From: Nematostella vectensis
Lineage: Eukaryota > Cnidaria > Anthozoa > Actiniaria > Edwardsiidae
Assembly: GCF_932526225.1 (NCBI RefSeq)
Contig: NC_064043.1
Span: 2,191,501-2,255,500, forward strand
DNA: 64,000 nt
Direction: 5' to 3'
Part shown: piece by piece, positions 28,201 to 35,900 of the stretch
Position numbering within the stretch: the stretch's first letter is position 1
Layout: each line of letters starts with the position of its first letter
Made by a program: the position numbers and the translations under genes
The notes under the pieces: model-generated
Database searches by the model: none
What the model saw: only the letters and a program-made list of their open reading frames with translations
Told to the model about the DNA's origin: nothing

Positions 28201-30472
28201 ACAGCATTATTTGCTGTGCATTATTTCCTAGTATATACGTCTACCCAATACAGGACATTCAGCAAATAACAGAATTATGTGTTGTGTATTATTTCCTAGT
28301 ATACACGTCTACCCAATACAGGACATTCAGCAAATAACAGCATTATGTGTTGTGTATTATTTCCTAGTATATACGTCTACCCGATACAGGATATTCAGCA
28401 AATAACATCATTATGTGTTGTGTATTATTTCCTAGTATATACGTCTACCCGGTACAGGACATTCAGCAGAAAAAGAAAATGCGAATCCAACACAATGCAG
28501 CTGTACACTGTATATTGTAAGTATTACACCCAGGAGGAAGGGGAGGGGAGTAAAATTAACCCTCCCCCCCCCCCCTCCAAATACCTAAGACATTAACAGT
28601 AGCTCTGTCTTTACTTCCCCTTATACCTATTCCGAGTACCCCTCCCCACCGAAATTCTGCCAGGAGTGCTAGCGAGAAAAAAAATAACGGATAATAAATC
28701 ATTTCATCTTTATCTAAATAAACACATTTTCCAGGGCTAGACAAGCTGTCTGCTTTGGCGTTTTCAGGGTCAGACTAACATACCTTTTTTTCTCTAGGTA
28801 TGTGGATAACCAGGTATTCGTCGCCCTTGGCAACGGTGATCTTTGCGTCTATCGGAGACAACCCGGTAAGCCATTCTCATATCATTGGTTATGACTTATC
28901 AGCGCATGCGTACTTAACTCTTACATTCCCTGCCAGGCTGTCCGTGGGAGGTCTCCTCACCAATAATAGTGCCCGTGGGCTCAGGTGCACCCGTCACGTG
29001 TATGACCGCTGTCCACGGCAGGCTCTGGTGCGGGTGTCAGTGTAACGCAATCATCGTCAACACCACCACGCTCAAAATCGAGGTAAGGATTGTTAAGTCA
29101 ATATTATAAAATAATTGAGAGTACAGGCAGTCTGATTGGTGGGACTCGGTGTTTGTTTAGGGAATTCTCGAGCAGATTTAAAGACCTGCGGTCTCGTGCT
29201 CCACTGATCTGCTCTCGAATTCTCCCTAATTATATGTATCCCACGGGATCTCACGAGATGCTAAGTGTTTGCTCATCACTGACCTTTTATCTCACCGACC
29301 GGCTTCCATGCGCAGAGAACGTTCAACTGTAGTCTTGACAAGGAGCGTGCTGTTTATCGATTGGTGAGCTCTGGAATGGGTGTCTGGCTCTCGTTACAGA
29401 GCAGCGCCACAGTACGACTTTTCCACGCTACGAAATACGAGTGCCTTGCCGACGTCGATGTTGGGCCTCCGGTCCACAAGATGTTAGCAGGTACGATGTA
29501 GTTATTGTCGTCGCCATCATAATCATCGTTATGTTTATCCTCATAACTATCATAATCATCATCATTTTCATCGTCATCCTGGCGGTTTTAAAGCAACTGA
29601 CTCATGTTGCATGGCAGTGGCAGAATGCAAAATTAAAAATTTTTGTACGCAATAATACTTTGATGTTATTTTTTTATTAAATATGAATGTTCAGCAATCA
29701 TATAAGAAATTTGTTGATTCAGATTCCGATATTTTGAGGTATCAAAATCCATGGTTTCTGCCAAGGAGCTCGTAAATCACTAGATTCTCACACGCGAGTT
29801 TTTACTTTATTAAACTATTATAATCACTATCGTCATCATAGCCAGCCGTACTTCTTGCTGGCCTTTTTTTTGTCTCCACCCTCTCCTTGATTACTACTAC
29901 CCTAATTTTCTTAATTGTGTTCAAGTTTATATTAATTTGCCACTCCCAGGGATGTTCGCCTATCTCTTTCCCAATAATGTGGCCCTTATTCTTGTAATCG
30001 TCTTTCTTTAGGCTCTGACGCCATCATTCGCCAACACAAAGCAGCGTGTCTTCGTGTGACGTCACTCCTGACATGCAGGGACTTACTCTGGATAGGGACC
30101 AGTGCGGGCGTGGTCCTCACCCTGCCCCTCCCGACCATAACAGTCACCACCTCCTCTTTGCGCAACAGCCCCAGCGCGTCTGCCTCGTATCACGGCCACA
30201 CGGGTCACGTGCGCTTCCTCACCGCCGTAGAGGTCCCTAAACCAGGGGACCAGGACACGACTCTAGATAAGGAGAGAAATAACTCCGTGACCTCCTCGAG
30301 TACCCCGGACCCTCCTCTTACGCCAGGAGAGCCCGGGGTCGTGAATGGGCCATCCAGGCACATTTTGATCATAAGTGGTGGGGATGGATATGAGGACTTT
30401 AAGACAAGTTCTACTAGTGAATCCGCAGGGCGGGACGATAGTACGAATCATCTTTTAGTATGGCAAGTCTGA
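2192..30472 (+). CDS. ARHGEF17: Rho guanine nucleotide exchange factor 17 (whole gene, 22 coding exons)
   Basis: Likely activates Rho-family GTPases (RhoA in the known family) at actin structures and junctions by GDP/GTP exchange. Coding exons I could place: 2192-5099, 8139-9295, 10235-10312, 13364-13546, 13805-13921, 14720-14812, 15330-15506, 15753-15803, 16122-16231, 16473-16561, 22301-22419, 24557-24672, 24948-25039, 25341-25414, 25814-25951, 26505-26708, 26981-27342, 28436-28516, 28798-28865, 28937-29082, 29316-29490, 30012-30472. Every junction is GT-AG and every phase agrees; the sum is 6999 bases, or 2332 aa plus stop (the human protein is about 2060). The order is a disordered N-terminus, DH, PH-like and propeller. 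The C-terminal ISGGDGYEDF and RDDSTNHLL motifs match ARHGEF17 rather than ARHGEF10. Residues and splice sites are read directly; the function is family knowledge. Confidence 0.93.
5100..8138 (+). other. ARHGEF17 intron 1
   Basis: AT-rich intron of 3.0 kb with a GTAAGA donor and a TTTTATTTGTAG acceptor. It contains low-complexity ATT-type microsatellites (about 7660-7860) and a short 27-bp direct repeat at 7660-7710. No coding exon or mobile element was recognised. Confidence 0.7.
8139..9295 (+). CDS. ARHGEF17: ARHGEF17 exon 2: disordered acidic/Ser-rich region before DH
   Basis: Starts in phase 1 (G|AT TTG GAC ATG, giving D-L-D-M-I-E-N) and ends AAG CAG AGC|GTAAGT in phase 0. The 386 residues are mostly acidic and Ser-rich with Arg-Xaa-Lys-Ser motifs (SRTKSTPSAF, RRKSEGSMDD) of the kind basophilic kinases and 14-3-3 proteins use; that role is inference. 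The pair SEGSMDDFHIEGSMDDDFE is a short internal duplication. The donor end of this exon is repeated three more times downstream (see the repeat entry). Confidence 0.9.
9276..9440 (+). repeat. Fourfold tandem copy of the exon 2 donor junction
   Basis: A 39-40-bp unit holding the last 20 coding bases of exon 2, the GTAAGT donor and about 20 intronic bases occurs four times. GT positions are 9296, 9336, 9375 and 9415. Use of any donor but the first would read GTA AGT TAA and stop at once, so only the first gives a full protein. The copies are nearly identical, so the expansion is recent. Confidence 0.93.
9441..10234 (+). other. ARHGEF17 intron 2, remainder
   Basis: About 0.8 kb of unique AT-rich intron ending in TTATTTTTGACAG. 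No gene or mobile element seen. Confidence 0.6.
10235..15506 (+). CDS. ARHGEF17: ARHGEF17 DH (RhoGEF) domain, exons 3-7
   Basis: Exons 10235-10312, 13364-13546, 13805-13921, 14720-14812 and 15330-15506, all phase 0, encode residues about 1356-1571. The domain opens with the CR1-type LLDTEQSYVQNLQYL, continues with QIPDILLCHEFFLDQL, and has the CR3 hallmark LTLQDLMIMPVQRIPRY before LILKDMIKHTP. These are the DH segments that contact the GTPase switches, and none of the expected helices is missing. Tandem arrays fill introns 3 and 5. The junctions of exons 4 and 7 are duplicated. Confidence 0.95.
10313..12365 (+). other. ARHGEF17 intron 3, unique part
   Basis: About 2 kb of unique intronic DNA before the 55-bp array. 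Short open frames are present on both strands but show no recognisable domain or flanking splice signals. Confidence 0.55.
12366..13203 (+). repeat. 55-bp minisatellite, about 15 copies, in intron 3
   Basis: The unit contains CCCTCTGTATAACGGACAC, ACCGGGTCGTGAAGATAAAG and GACATATACAGTGTA. Copies differ by scattered substitutions. Because 55 is not a multiple of 3 and the unit has few stops on the minus strand, it produces overlapping spurious antisense frames. The array ends 160 bases before the exon 4 acceptor and is not a copy of coding sequence. Confidence 0.93.
13511..13690 (+). repeat. Tandem duplication of the exon 4 donor junction plus GAT microsatellite
   Basis: The last 36 bases of exon 4 (KQKIGDIIVAS), its GTAGGT donor and about 25 intronic bases are repeated 102 bp downstream, at about 13613-13690. 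GT positions are 13547 and 13649. A GAT-rich microsatellite separates and follows the copies. Skipping the first donor meets TGA within three codons. Confidence 0.9.
14123..14400 (+). repeat. 71-bp tandem repeat, 4 copies, in intron 5
   Basis: The unit begins CATTCGTTAATCAGGATATT and continues with GGCCCTGTTAACAGGAATCT. Copies start at 14123, 14194, 14265 and 14336. It is non-coding. Confidence 0.9.
15221..15362 (+). repeat. Tandem duplication of the exon 7 acceptor junction
   Basis: The intron end (CCCTAACCTAA, then ATATGTATTTT) and the first 32 bases or so of exon 7 are present twice. The exon-like GATATGATTAAG begins at 15260 in the upstream copy and at 15330 in the true exon. The upstream copy has diverged, but AAG still precedes it. 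Confidence 0.85.
15753..25414 (+). CDS. ARHGEF17: ARHGEF17 PH-like region and linker, exons 8-14
   Basis: Exons 15753-15803, 16122-16231, 16473-16561, 22301-22419, 24557-24672, 24948-25039 and 25341-25414. The strand pattern is PH-like: LVIPGRYFKRKDLAAEV, then ITKKDRSLFLFNDLLVCAIV, then KHKLLWKLPLEYIELL, ending TFTFLLLDAEIKNSWESDF, the C-terminal helix where PH domains keep a Trp. Between the strands, exons 11-12 form a long helical insertion (RNSLERELERLDNDM; LDSSIRELMNDVSRQIAER), probably coiled coil. Phases are 0, 2, 1, 0, 2, 1 and 0 at the successive exon ends. Lipid binding is not established by what I can see. Confidence 0.88.
16585..22120 (+). repeat. 5.5-kb minisatellite of a 35-bp unit, about 157 copies, in intron 10
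   Basis: The unit reads ACTAACTATGACCTTGAATC then ACCCTTCCCTTACAG. It begins about 25 bases after the exon 10 donor and decays near 22080-22120. Common variants are ACTGAC, ACTAAG and TTAGAG. Most copies carry a branch-point-like ACTAAC or ACTGAC, about 29 bases later a pyrimidine-rich tract and then (C/G)AG, the layout of a 3' splice site. Longer blocks recur (for example around 18230-18480 and 20540-20720), so there is higher-order duplication. Confidence 0.96.
22460..22602 (+). repeat. 35-bp tandem repeat, 4 copies, in intron 11
   Basis: The unit is GGGCTTCCTGTGGTCGGGGA followed by GGGACAAGGCATAAT. Copies start near 22462, 22497, 22532 and 22567. It lies just downstream of the exon 11 donor but contains no exon sequence. 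Confidence 0.88.
22603..23117 (+). other. ARHGEF17 intron 11, unique part
   Basis: Unique sequence. A short inverted repeat (GAAAGTATCTGA near 22800, TCAGATACTTTC near 22855) could form a hairpin. No gene seen. Confidence 0.5.
23118..24525 (+). repeat. 47-bp minisatellite, about 30 copies, in intron 11
   Basis: The unit is GATAACGCGCGCTTTTGCGC, AGAACTGTGTTGGTGTTTCA, GTAAACA. Copies differ mainly at CpG positions (ACGCGCGC, ATGCGCGC, ACGTGCGC), the pattern expected from methyl-CpG decay. GCGCGC and GCGC flank a TTTT loop, so each unit can form a small hairpin. The array ends about 30 bases before the exon 12 acceptor, and each unit ends in GTGTTTCAG, resembling that acceptor (GATCGTTTCAG). 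Confidence 0.95.
25221..25256. repeat. TA dinucleotide microsatellite
   Basis: About 18 TA repeats within intron 13. Confidence 0.95.
25649..25840 (+). repeat. 32-bp array of the exon 15 acceptor junction, 6 units
   Basis: Units start at 25649, 25681, 25713, 25745, 25777 and 25809, exactly 32 bp apart. The typical unit is GTTAG|TTCACGTGCTCTG followed by a TCGTGTTTCTCTC pyrimidine tract. The last unit is the true intron/exon boundary (exon begins TTCACGTGCTCG at 25814). Units at 25681, 25713 and 25745 keep a TAG or CAG acceptor; that at 25777 has lost it. Confidence 0.92.
25814..30472 (+). CDS. ARHGEF17: ARHGEF17 C-terminal WD40-like propeller, exons 15-22
   Basis: Exons 25814-25951, 26505-26708, 26981-27342, 28436-28516, 28798-28865, 28937-29082, 29316-29490 and 30012-30472 encode residues about 1789-2332. 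Blade-like strands include DVWVCNSDGYVGQVCIL, VWLGTEDGS-IYVY, NQVFVALGNGDLCVY, GRLWCGCQ, MGVWLSLQSSATVRLFH, DLLWIGTSAGVVLTLP and HLLVWQV at the end. The segment SDAIIRQHKAACLRV and the terminal GGDGYEDF are strongly ARHGEF17-like. A Ser/Asp-rich acidic loop (exons 16-17) interrupts the propeller, as in the human protein. Exon 18 is small (81 bp) and is easily missed because copies of its 5' edge form the array in front of it. Confidence 0.93.
26117..26132 (+). repeat. Poly-C run in intron 15
   Basis: About 16 C residues, followed at about 26243-26310 by an AATG-type tetranucleotide microsatellite. Length is likely unreliable in assembly. Confidence 0.85.
26329..26400 (+). pseudogene. Decayed copy of the exon 16 acceptor and 5' coding edge
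   Basis: After CTCCTCCTAG, the sequence CCAGTCGTTTCGTTCTCC, then ACGAATCCCTTATATCTCAC, mirrors the start of exon 16 (CCAATCGCTTCGTTGTCC, ACGAATCCTGTGCATCTCAC) 163 bp upstream of it. Preceding intronic sequence also matches loosely. The copy lacks the rest of the exon and a clear donor. Confidence 0.8.
27575..28470 (+). repeat. 68-bp array made of the exon 18 acceptor and 5' coding edge, 13 units
   Basis: Each unit has TGTATTATTTCCTAG followed by TATATACGTCTACCC and ACAGGACATTCAGCA. The first exon-like start is at 27620 and the last, at 28436, is the true exon 18; the difference of 816 is 12 x 68. Only the last unit continues into the rest of the coding exon (KKKMRIQHNAAVHCIL) and a GTAAGT donor. 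Copies alternate between two variants (TATATACG with TTTGTTGTGC, and TACACGTC with TGTGTTGTGT), so a 136-bp higher-order unit is likely. Confidence 0.94.
28436..28516 (+). CDS. ARHGEF17: ARHGEF17 exon 18 (small propeller exon behind the array)
   Basis: Enters in phase 2 after AG|T and leaves in phase 2 (ATA TT|GTAAGT). It encodes S-IYVYPVQDIQQKKKMRI then QHNAAVHCIL, which joins WLGTEDG upstream to YVDNQVF downstream. The expected family pattern across this joint (HVY...KLQH...CILY...NQVF) is restored only if this exon is included. No other segment of intron 17 fits. Confidence 0.9.
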
Positions 30473-31425
30473 GGTTAGGACAAATTGAATTTATTTAAAA
30501 TGCGCGGGGTTTGCTAAGCCACAAATGGTGTGTTCTGTACTTCACTAAAGAAAAATGCTCCCGCGTTTTTCGGTGGGCAGGACTGACTACCTCAAGGTCT
30601 TAGTAACATTAAAGCCATACGAAGCCTTTCATAGGAATTGATTCTCAACCCATATGAAAGGAGATATCCATCGAAGCTTCCGGGACTCCTCGAATACGTT
30701 TTTTTTTTTTTTTCGCTGCAATTGAGACTAGGATAATCATATATCGCGGATGAAATATCCTTAGTCTCTTTAACAAAAACATACTAAAAGACATGTGGGA
30801 CACCATTACCGTAAATGCTAAACACAAAGCAAATCAGGTGACAGACTTTGGAAACGTTTTTAAAACACGGCTCGTCTCGCAAAAGCAGACGGCTCTCTGC
30901 GGTTATATTATCTTTAAGAAGAAAACTTTGTATAGTTATAATAATGTCAGTAGCGTAGATTTAGGTGTAAGTTCTTTAAGAACCATTCCGACTTCACTGT
31001 ACAGTTTCATCGAAAGTCGCATATATATAGTTTATGTATATCACGCTTGCAAGGTGATTATCAATTTAATTTTATATACTTTGGTAGAGTATTATAGTAT
31101 TACACTTAACTATACAAGCCAGGGATATCACCCAATAAAATACAAAGTAACAAGAAGTCCTGTTTATTTCTTGGTGATTTTACGCAACCTTGTTGCGCCA
31201 GTAGTATAGAGACGTGACTTTTGGGTAAACCCGCGCGCGCTCATGGCGGCAAAATAAACCAATCAGCGCAAACAGCAAAGAGTCACGTGATTGTTTCGTG
31301 CAAATCGCCTTTTGCCCTTAGTACAGAATGACATAGATACGGAGCAAACCCTCATTTTTGTGGCTGCGTGTACGGTTGGTGGTGGTGGTGGTGGTGGTGG
31401 GGGGGGGTTGGGGGCGTGCCCATTC
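30473..31425 (+). other. ARHGEF17 3' UTR and intergenic region
   Basis: No gene. AATAAA at about 31134 (and again near 31253) could be the ARHGEF17 polyadenylation signal. A T-run lies at 30701-30714, and a GGT repeat running into poly-G lies at 31379-31408, directly behind the stop of the antisense Cys-rich gene. Confidence 0.5.
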
Positions 31426-32412
31426 TCATTCATTAACGTCTTCCACGCCACATCCCCATTGACTAACATCAAAAAGCTGCGTGCGCACATCATCGACACA
31501 CCACGTGACAGCACAATTCCTATGACGGTCACACTGGCAACTACTTGCCATGCGCAGAACCAAGGCCGAGGTGGACTGGAAAGGCTGCTTCCAACATGAG
31601 TTGATCATTGAGCACAGCAGACACAGCGACCAGAAAGGGCAGCACAAGGCGCTGAACACGATGCACGGTGCGCACTGCAAACACGTGCAGTCACATGGGC
31701 AGCACGTGCATACTGAACACCGGCACGTGACACAGCAACAAAGATTGACGTAGCAGTCAGCCCTACGAGGGCCAGGCTTACTCGAGCTTCTCCTAGGTGA
31801 AGAGTCCAGACATCTGGAGTGTTTCATCTCTATACTATCAGACGTCAAGTTGACGGCATAGGTAGTGCGATTTTTTTTGACAGGGTCGTTAGCTGTATCA
31901 CTCATTAACGGTAATGTTTGGGTAGGCTGTGTAGTGATGACGTTTTCTTGTCCTCTATTTGCATGATACATCCTTATCCCCTGGTAGTACATATCACTGC
32001 TTGCAGTTTCGCGTTGAGAAAAATCAAATAGTCCATGCTCTTGTTGTAACTCCTCATCGACAAACAGTGCGGGTCTTAGATGTCGAGATTGGATGGTATC
32101 CGATGGGCTTTGCTCCCCGTAGGTATCAAATGCGTTGCTTCCTTGAATCTTTGGTCGCCCCGCATTTATTTCTTTATCTGAGACACACTCTGCCACCATA
32201 AAAGAAGACCCCTCATCGCTATTCAATGTCGTGAGTGTTTTCCTCTGAATTGGGGGAAGGTAATGAGGCGATTTTATACCTTCATTTGCATTTAGGTGCA
32301 TCTCTCGTGTAGAGAAAGTGGTAAAGGGAGACACTTTGTTTCCGTAAGTCGGCGGAGGTGCTGACGGGATCACGTAACCAGTCGCCACGGAGTAATCAGG
32401 AGGGGGTTCCAT
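31426..32412 (-). CDS. Cys-rich PPxY-containing protein, function unknown
   Basis: Uninterrupted 328-codon frame starting at ATG 32412. The N-terminus has two PPxY motifs within 25 residues (PPPDY, PPPTY), which in other proteins bind WW domains such as those of NEDD4-family ligases. The middle is polar and disordered. Near residues 225-275 lies a dense Cys segment (CCCVTCRCSVCTCCPC, then CAPCIVFSALCCPFWSLC) mixed with hydrophobic residues, which suggests palmitoylation or membrane association. I do not recognise the family. The last 45 residues look less gene-like, so a missed splice near the 3' end is possible. It is transcribed towards the ARHGEF17 3' end. Confidence 0.6.
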   Translation of the reverse strand: MEPPPDYSVATGYVIPSAPPPTYGNKVSPFTTFSTREMHLNANEGIKSPHYLPPIQRKTLTTLNSDEGSSFMVAECVSDKEINAGRPKIQGSNAFDTYGEQSPSDTIQSRHLRPALFVDEELQQEHGLFDFSQRETASSDMYYQGIRMYHANRGQENVITTQPTQTLPLMSDTANDPVKKNRTTYAVNLTSDSIEMKHSRCLDSSPRRSSSKPGPRRADCYVNLCCCVTCRCSVCTCCPCDCTCLQCAPCIVFSALCCPFWSLCLLCSMINSCWKQPFQSTSALVLRMASSCQCDRHRNCAVTWCVDDVRTQLFDVSQWGCGVEDVNE

Positions 32413-32995
32413 TATATTGGAAATAATTACGGCAAAAAGCTAGCCCGGTTTCTTGCAGTTAAAGATTTCACAAAAAGAGAACAAAATCGAAATAAAGCTG
32501 TGTGTGATCAGCTAGTTGCCGCGAATATTTCGGTTCCAGTGATTGGTTGGTCGATTTTAAATTTTGACACCTGCCATTTAGAATAATTTTTTAAACACGC
32601 AAGATGAAATTATCAGAGTCTTTATATACGATATATCGAAAAAAAGGTGATGAAAATATGATAAAATAGTTGATGGTTGGTCAAACCTGTGATTTGCGTC
32701 CACATGAGACTTATGCCCTGCTTGTCTGTGTAGTCATAATTAAAAATCCTTTCGATGAAGACGTCTGTTGCGTTATCACAATGTTAAATTTTATACTGTA
32801 TTTCTTTCAGAATTCAAATGGCGATGTATTTGCCTTTATTGCCTTCTACCATAATAACAAAGAAAAACGACAATTAAAAAAACACTGAATGGAGTGAGGA
32901 AGATAAATAAGGCACCACAAAAAGTGGAAACGATGATGCTTCAAGATCAAAATATATAAATATATATGGATAAAAATGGATAAAAAAATAACTTT
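32413..32995 (-). other. Intergenic gap between DDIAS 3' end and Cys-rich gene
   Basis: Holds the presumed DDIAS 3' UTR (minus-strand AATAAA near 32834) and the promoter side of the Cys-rich gene. Nothing else seen. Confidence 0.45.
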
Positions 32996-35900
32996 TTATT
33001 TGAGATAGGAGCAATTCATGATAGAGTCGGCAAGCAAACTGTCATCTAAACAACAGTCAGCAACACTCATGTCCATACAAGATACATTCTCGCAACTTCC
33101 AGAAGAAAACAAAACTGGTGTCCCATCGGTGGGCAGACTTTTCTGAGACGCACATGGAGTGGGCAGTGAACGATTATGTTGTCTCCAAGAGTCTTCTTGA
33201 GGACTACCTTGATGTTGTTTTGTCTGCCGAGGTGAATAGTTTCTGTACTTTTTACTATCGACATCTATATCTTGTAGGCTGTTCTCAAGAAAGTCCGGTT
33301 CATTCGGGCTTGCGTATTCACGAACTTGATCAACAGATGTTACCGGTGAATGCTTCTCAATAGGTGTCGAGTGTCTACGCAATCTGGTCATCTTCCCGCC
33401 GTTCCGTAATTTGTTCAAAAGGATCTCCGAATATCTTCCCCTTGATCCATTTGTGGATACCCTGCTGTCAGATGTGTCATTGTAAAGATCGGTTGATCGA
33501 GGAGTCATGGGTTTGTATGAGGAGAAAAGCGCTTGAGAAAAGAGTTCTGGAGTCTGTTGTTGCGAATGCTCACTGGAAAACGTCGAAAACAGCCCAGGGG
33601 TCGAGGAGAGATTTTCATTTGAATTTATGAAGTTCTGTGAAAATAGCAAAGGCGACGATGGATCTGCATCCGACAATATAATTGACATATCACTACCACT
33701 ATCACCAATACGATGATGGCAGTCATCAGCAACATCATTGTTGTTGTAAGCATCATTGTCGTCATTAGCATCAATGTCATCAGCAACATCATTGTCGTCA
33801 TTAGCATCAATGTCATCAGCAACATCATTGTCGTCATCAGCACCGATGTAACTTCCATCAACATATTTCTTTTCTCTCGGATGATTACTTTCCCCAGTGT
33901 CTGTAAATGAGCAACTCATCTGGAACCTTAAACTGGACCGCCCTTCACTCTCAGAACGTTCAGTGCTTGTAGCAGACTCATTATCAACCCGGCGCGAGAC
34001 TTGGTCTAGTCGAACAGAATCGTCGGTACTATCTAGAAAGCAATAGAAATCTTCAGCAACGCAGTGTCGCCCTTCTGGCTTCACACTTTCTTGATACGAA
34101 TATTGATTGCCTGTTGATAAACTAGGATCCCTCGTAACACTGGTTGAATCAGTAGTGCAATTTTCGAGTCCATTGTCGCTTTCCACAATTAAGTGTCCTT
34201 GATCTAGTGGAAACTTAGTGTCCAACGCAACACTATTTGAACCTCTTCGAGTAGTACAAATTTTGTGTCCATTAATGCTTTCTTCGCTCAGGAATTCTTG
34301 ATCTATTTGAAACCTTGGATTCCTAGCACCGCTAGTAGAGCCTGTCGTGCAGTTTTCCTGTAAATCGACGTGATTAGGGAGATTACTTAGAGGAAGACAA
34401 GGGACCCTTATCACGCTACCAACATCAGGACCTCTATATCCTGTTTGAGGTTTGGAGGACTCAATCGCGTCCTGATATGGACACGCGTTAGACGTATGTT
34501 GGGTCAGGCTGACAGATCTGCCACAGTCATCTTCACAAGCGTCACCAAAACTCGTATCCATATCAGCCAAGAACGCATCGAGGTCGTCTGATGATGGGAA
34601 TTCTGAGTAATCGTCCTGAGAAGGATCTTGATTTACACAGGAGAAAAGACGATAATCACAACAGGTGCATTTTCTCGCATATTCTGGACCAGTATTATCA
34701 CAACATTGACCTGTATTATCACAGCATGGACCTGTATTATCACAGCATGGACCAGTATTATCACAACATGGACTGGAGTATAGAGCAGCATTCTTCTTTT
34801 CATTTTTATTTGTTCGACAGTCTTGTACTGATAATGCATTTCCATTTGATGAGATGGGATAAGAGCATTTAACTGCACTATGAATTTCATCTTCTTCCAA
34901 ACTCATGTCAGCAAGGAATGCACTCAGGTCTTCGGAGGAAGGCAACTCCGACCATTCAAACCGATCGATTTCAATTCCGTTTTGTGACTCGTGAAGTTTT
35001 GAGTACCTAGACTGGGCCGTCAGAGGGCTCATGTCTTTAACAAGAGAGTTATTGTGGGATGGGCAACCCACATTTGGAAAGTGGATCTGATGACCACTGG
35101 ATAAATATTGTTTTGAAGACAAACATCCATCTAGAAAAAAATAAACGTAATCAGGTCATTGCAGAGTTACAGTTATCACACATTATCAATAAATTCTTAC
35201 ACATTCTACTGTAGCATCCCAAGGTATATTATTTGCAGCCCGTACCAAATAATGTCTGAAGCATTAGGATAGGATAATCCTCTTACATGAGAGTTGAGGG
35301 ATATAGAAAAGCCATATTTTTAAAAGGGTTGAAAATCTCTAAGCCTAGAGTTGTGGCTAATATGGTTCGGAGCTATTGTCACTGACAATAGTTGCATGAG
35401 AGGTCCAACACCCCATTCAATAATTGATTGCGAGGTGCAATACCCAGACAACAATTGCATAAGAGATGCAATACCCAGACAACAATTGCAAAAAAGGTGC
35501 AACACCTAGACAACAATCGCATTAGAGGTGCAACACCCAGACAAAAATTGCAATAGAGGTGCAACACCCAGACAACAATTGTATGAAAGGTGCAATATCC
35601 AGGCAACAATTGCAAGAGAGGTGCTACACCCAGACAATAATTGCAAGAGAGGTGCTACACCCAGACAATAATTGCAAGAGAGGTGCTTCTCCCAGGTAAT
35701 AATTGCAAGAGAGGTGCAACACCCAGGCAATAATTGCATTTGAGGTGCAACACCCAGACAATAATTGCATTTGAGGTGCAACACCCAGGCAATAATTGCA
35801 ATAGAGGTGCAACACCCAGACAATAATTGCATTAGAGGTGCAACACCCAGACAATAGTTTATATATAATATATAATATTATAGTGTTGGTTTGAGAAAAA

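Noticed and set aside
29441-29680. Hydrophobic Ile/Val-rich plus-strand frame
   Set aside because: It begins inside exon 21 in a wrong frame and continues into an ATC microsatellite in the intron.
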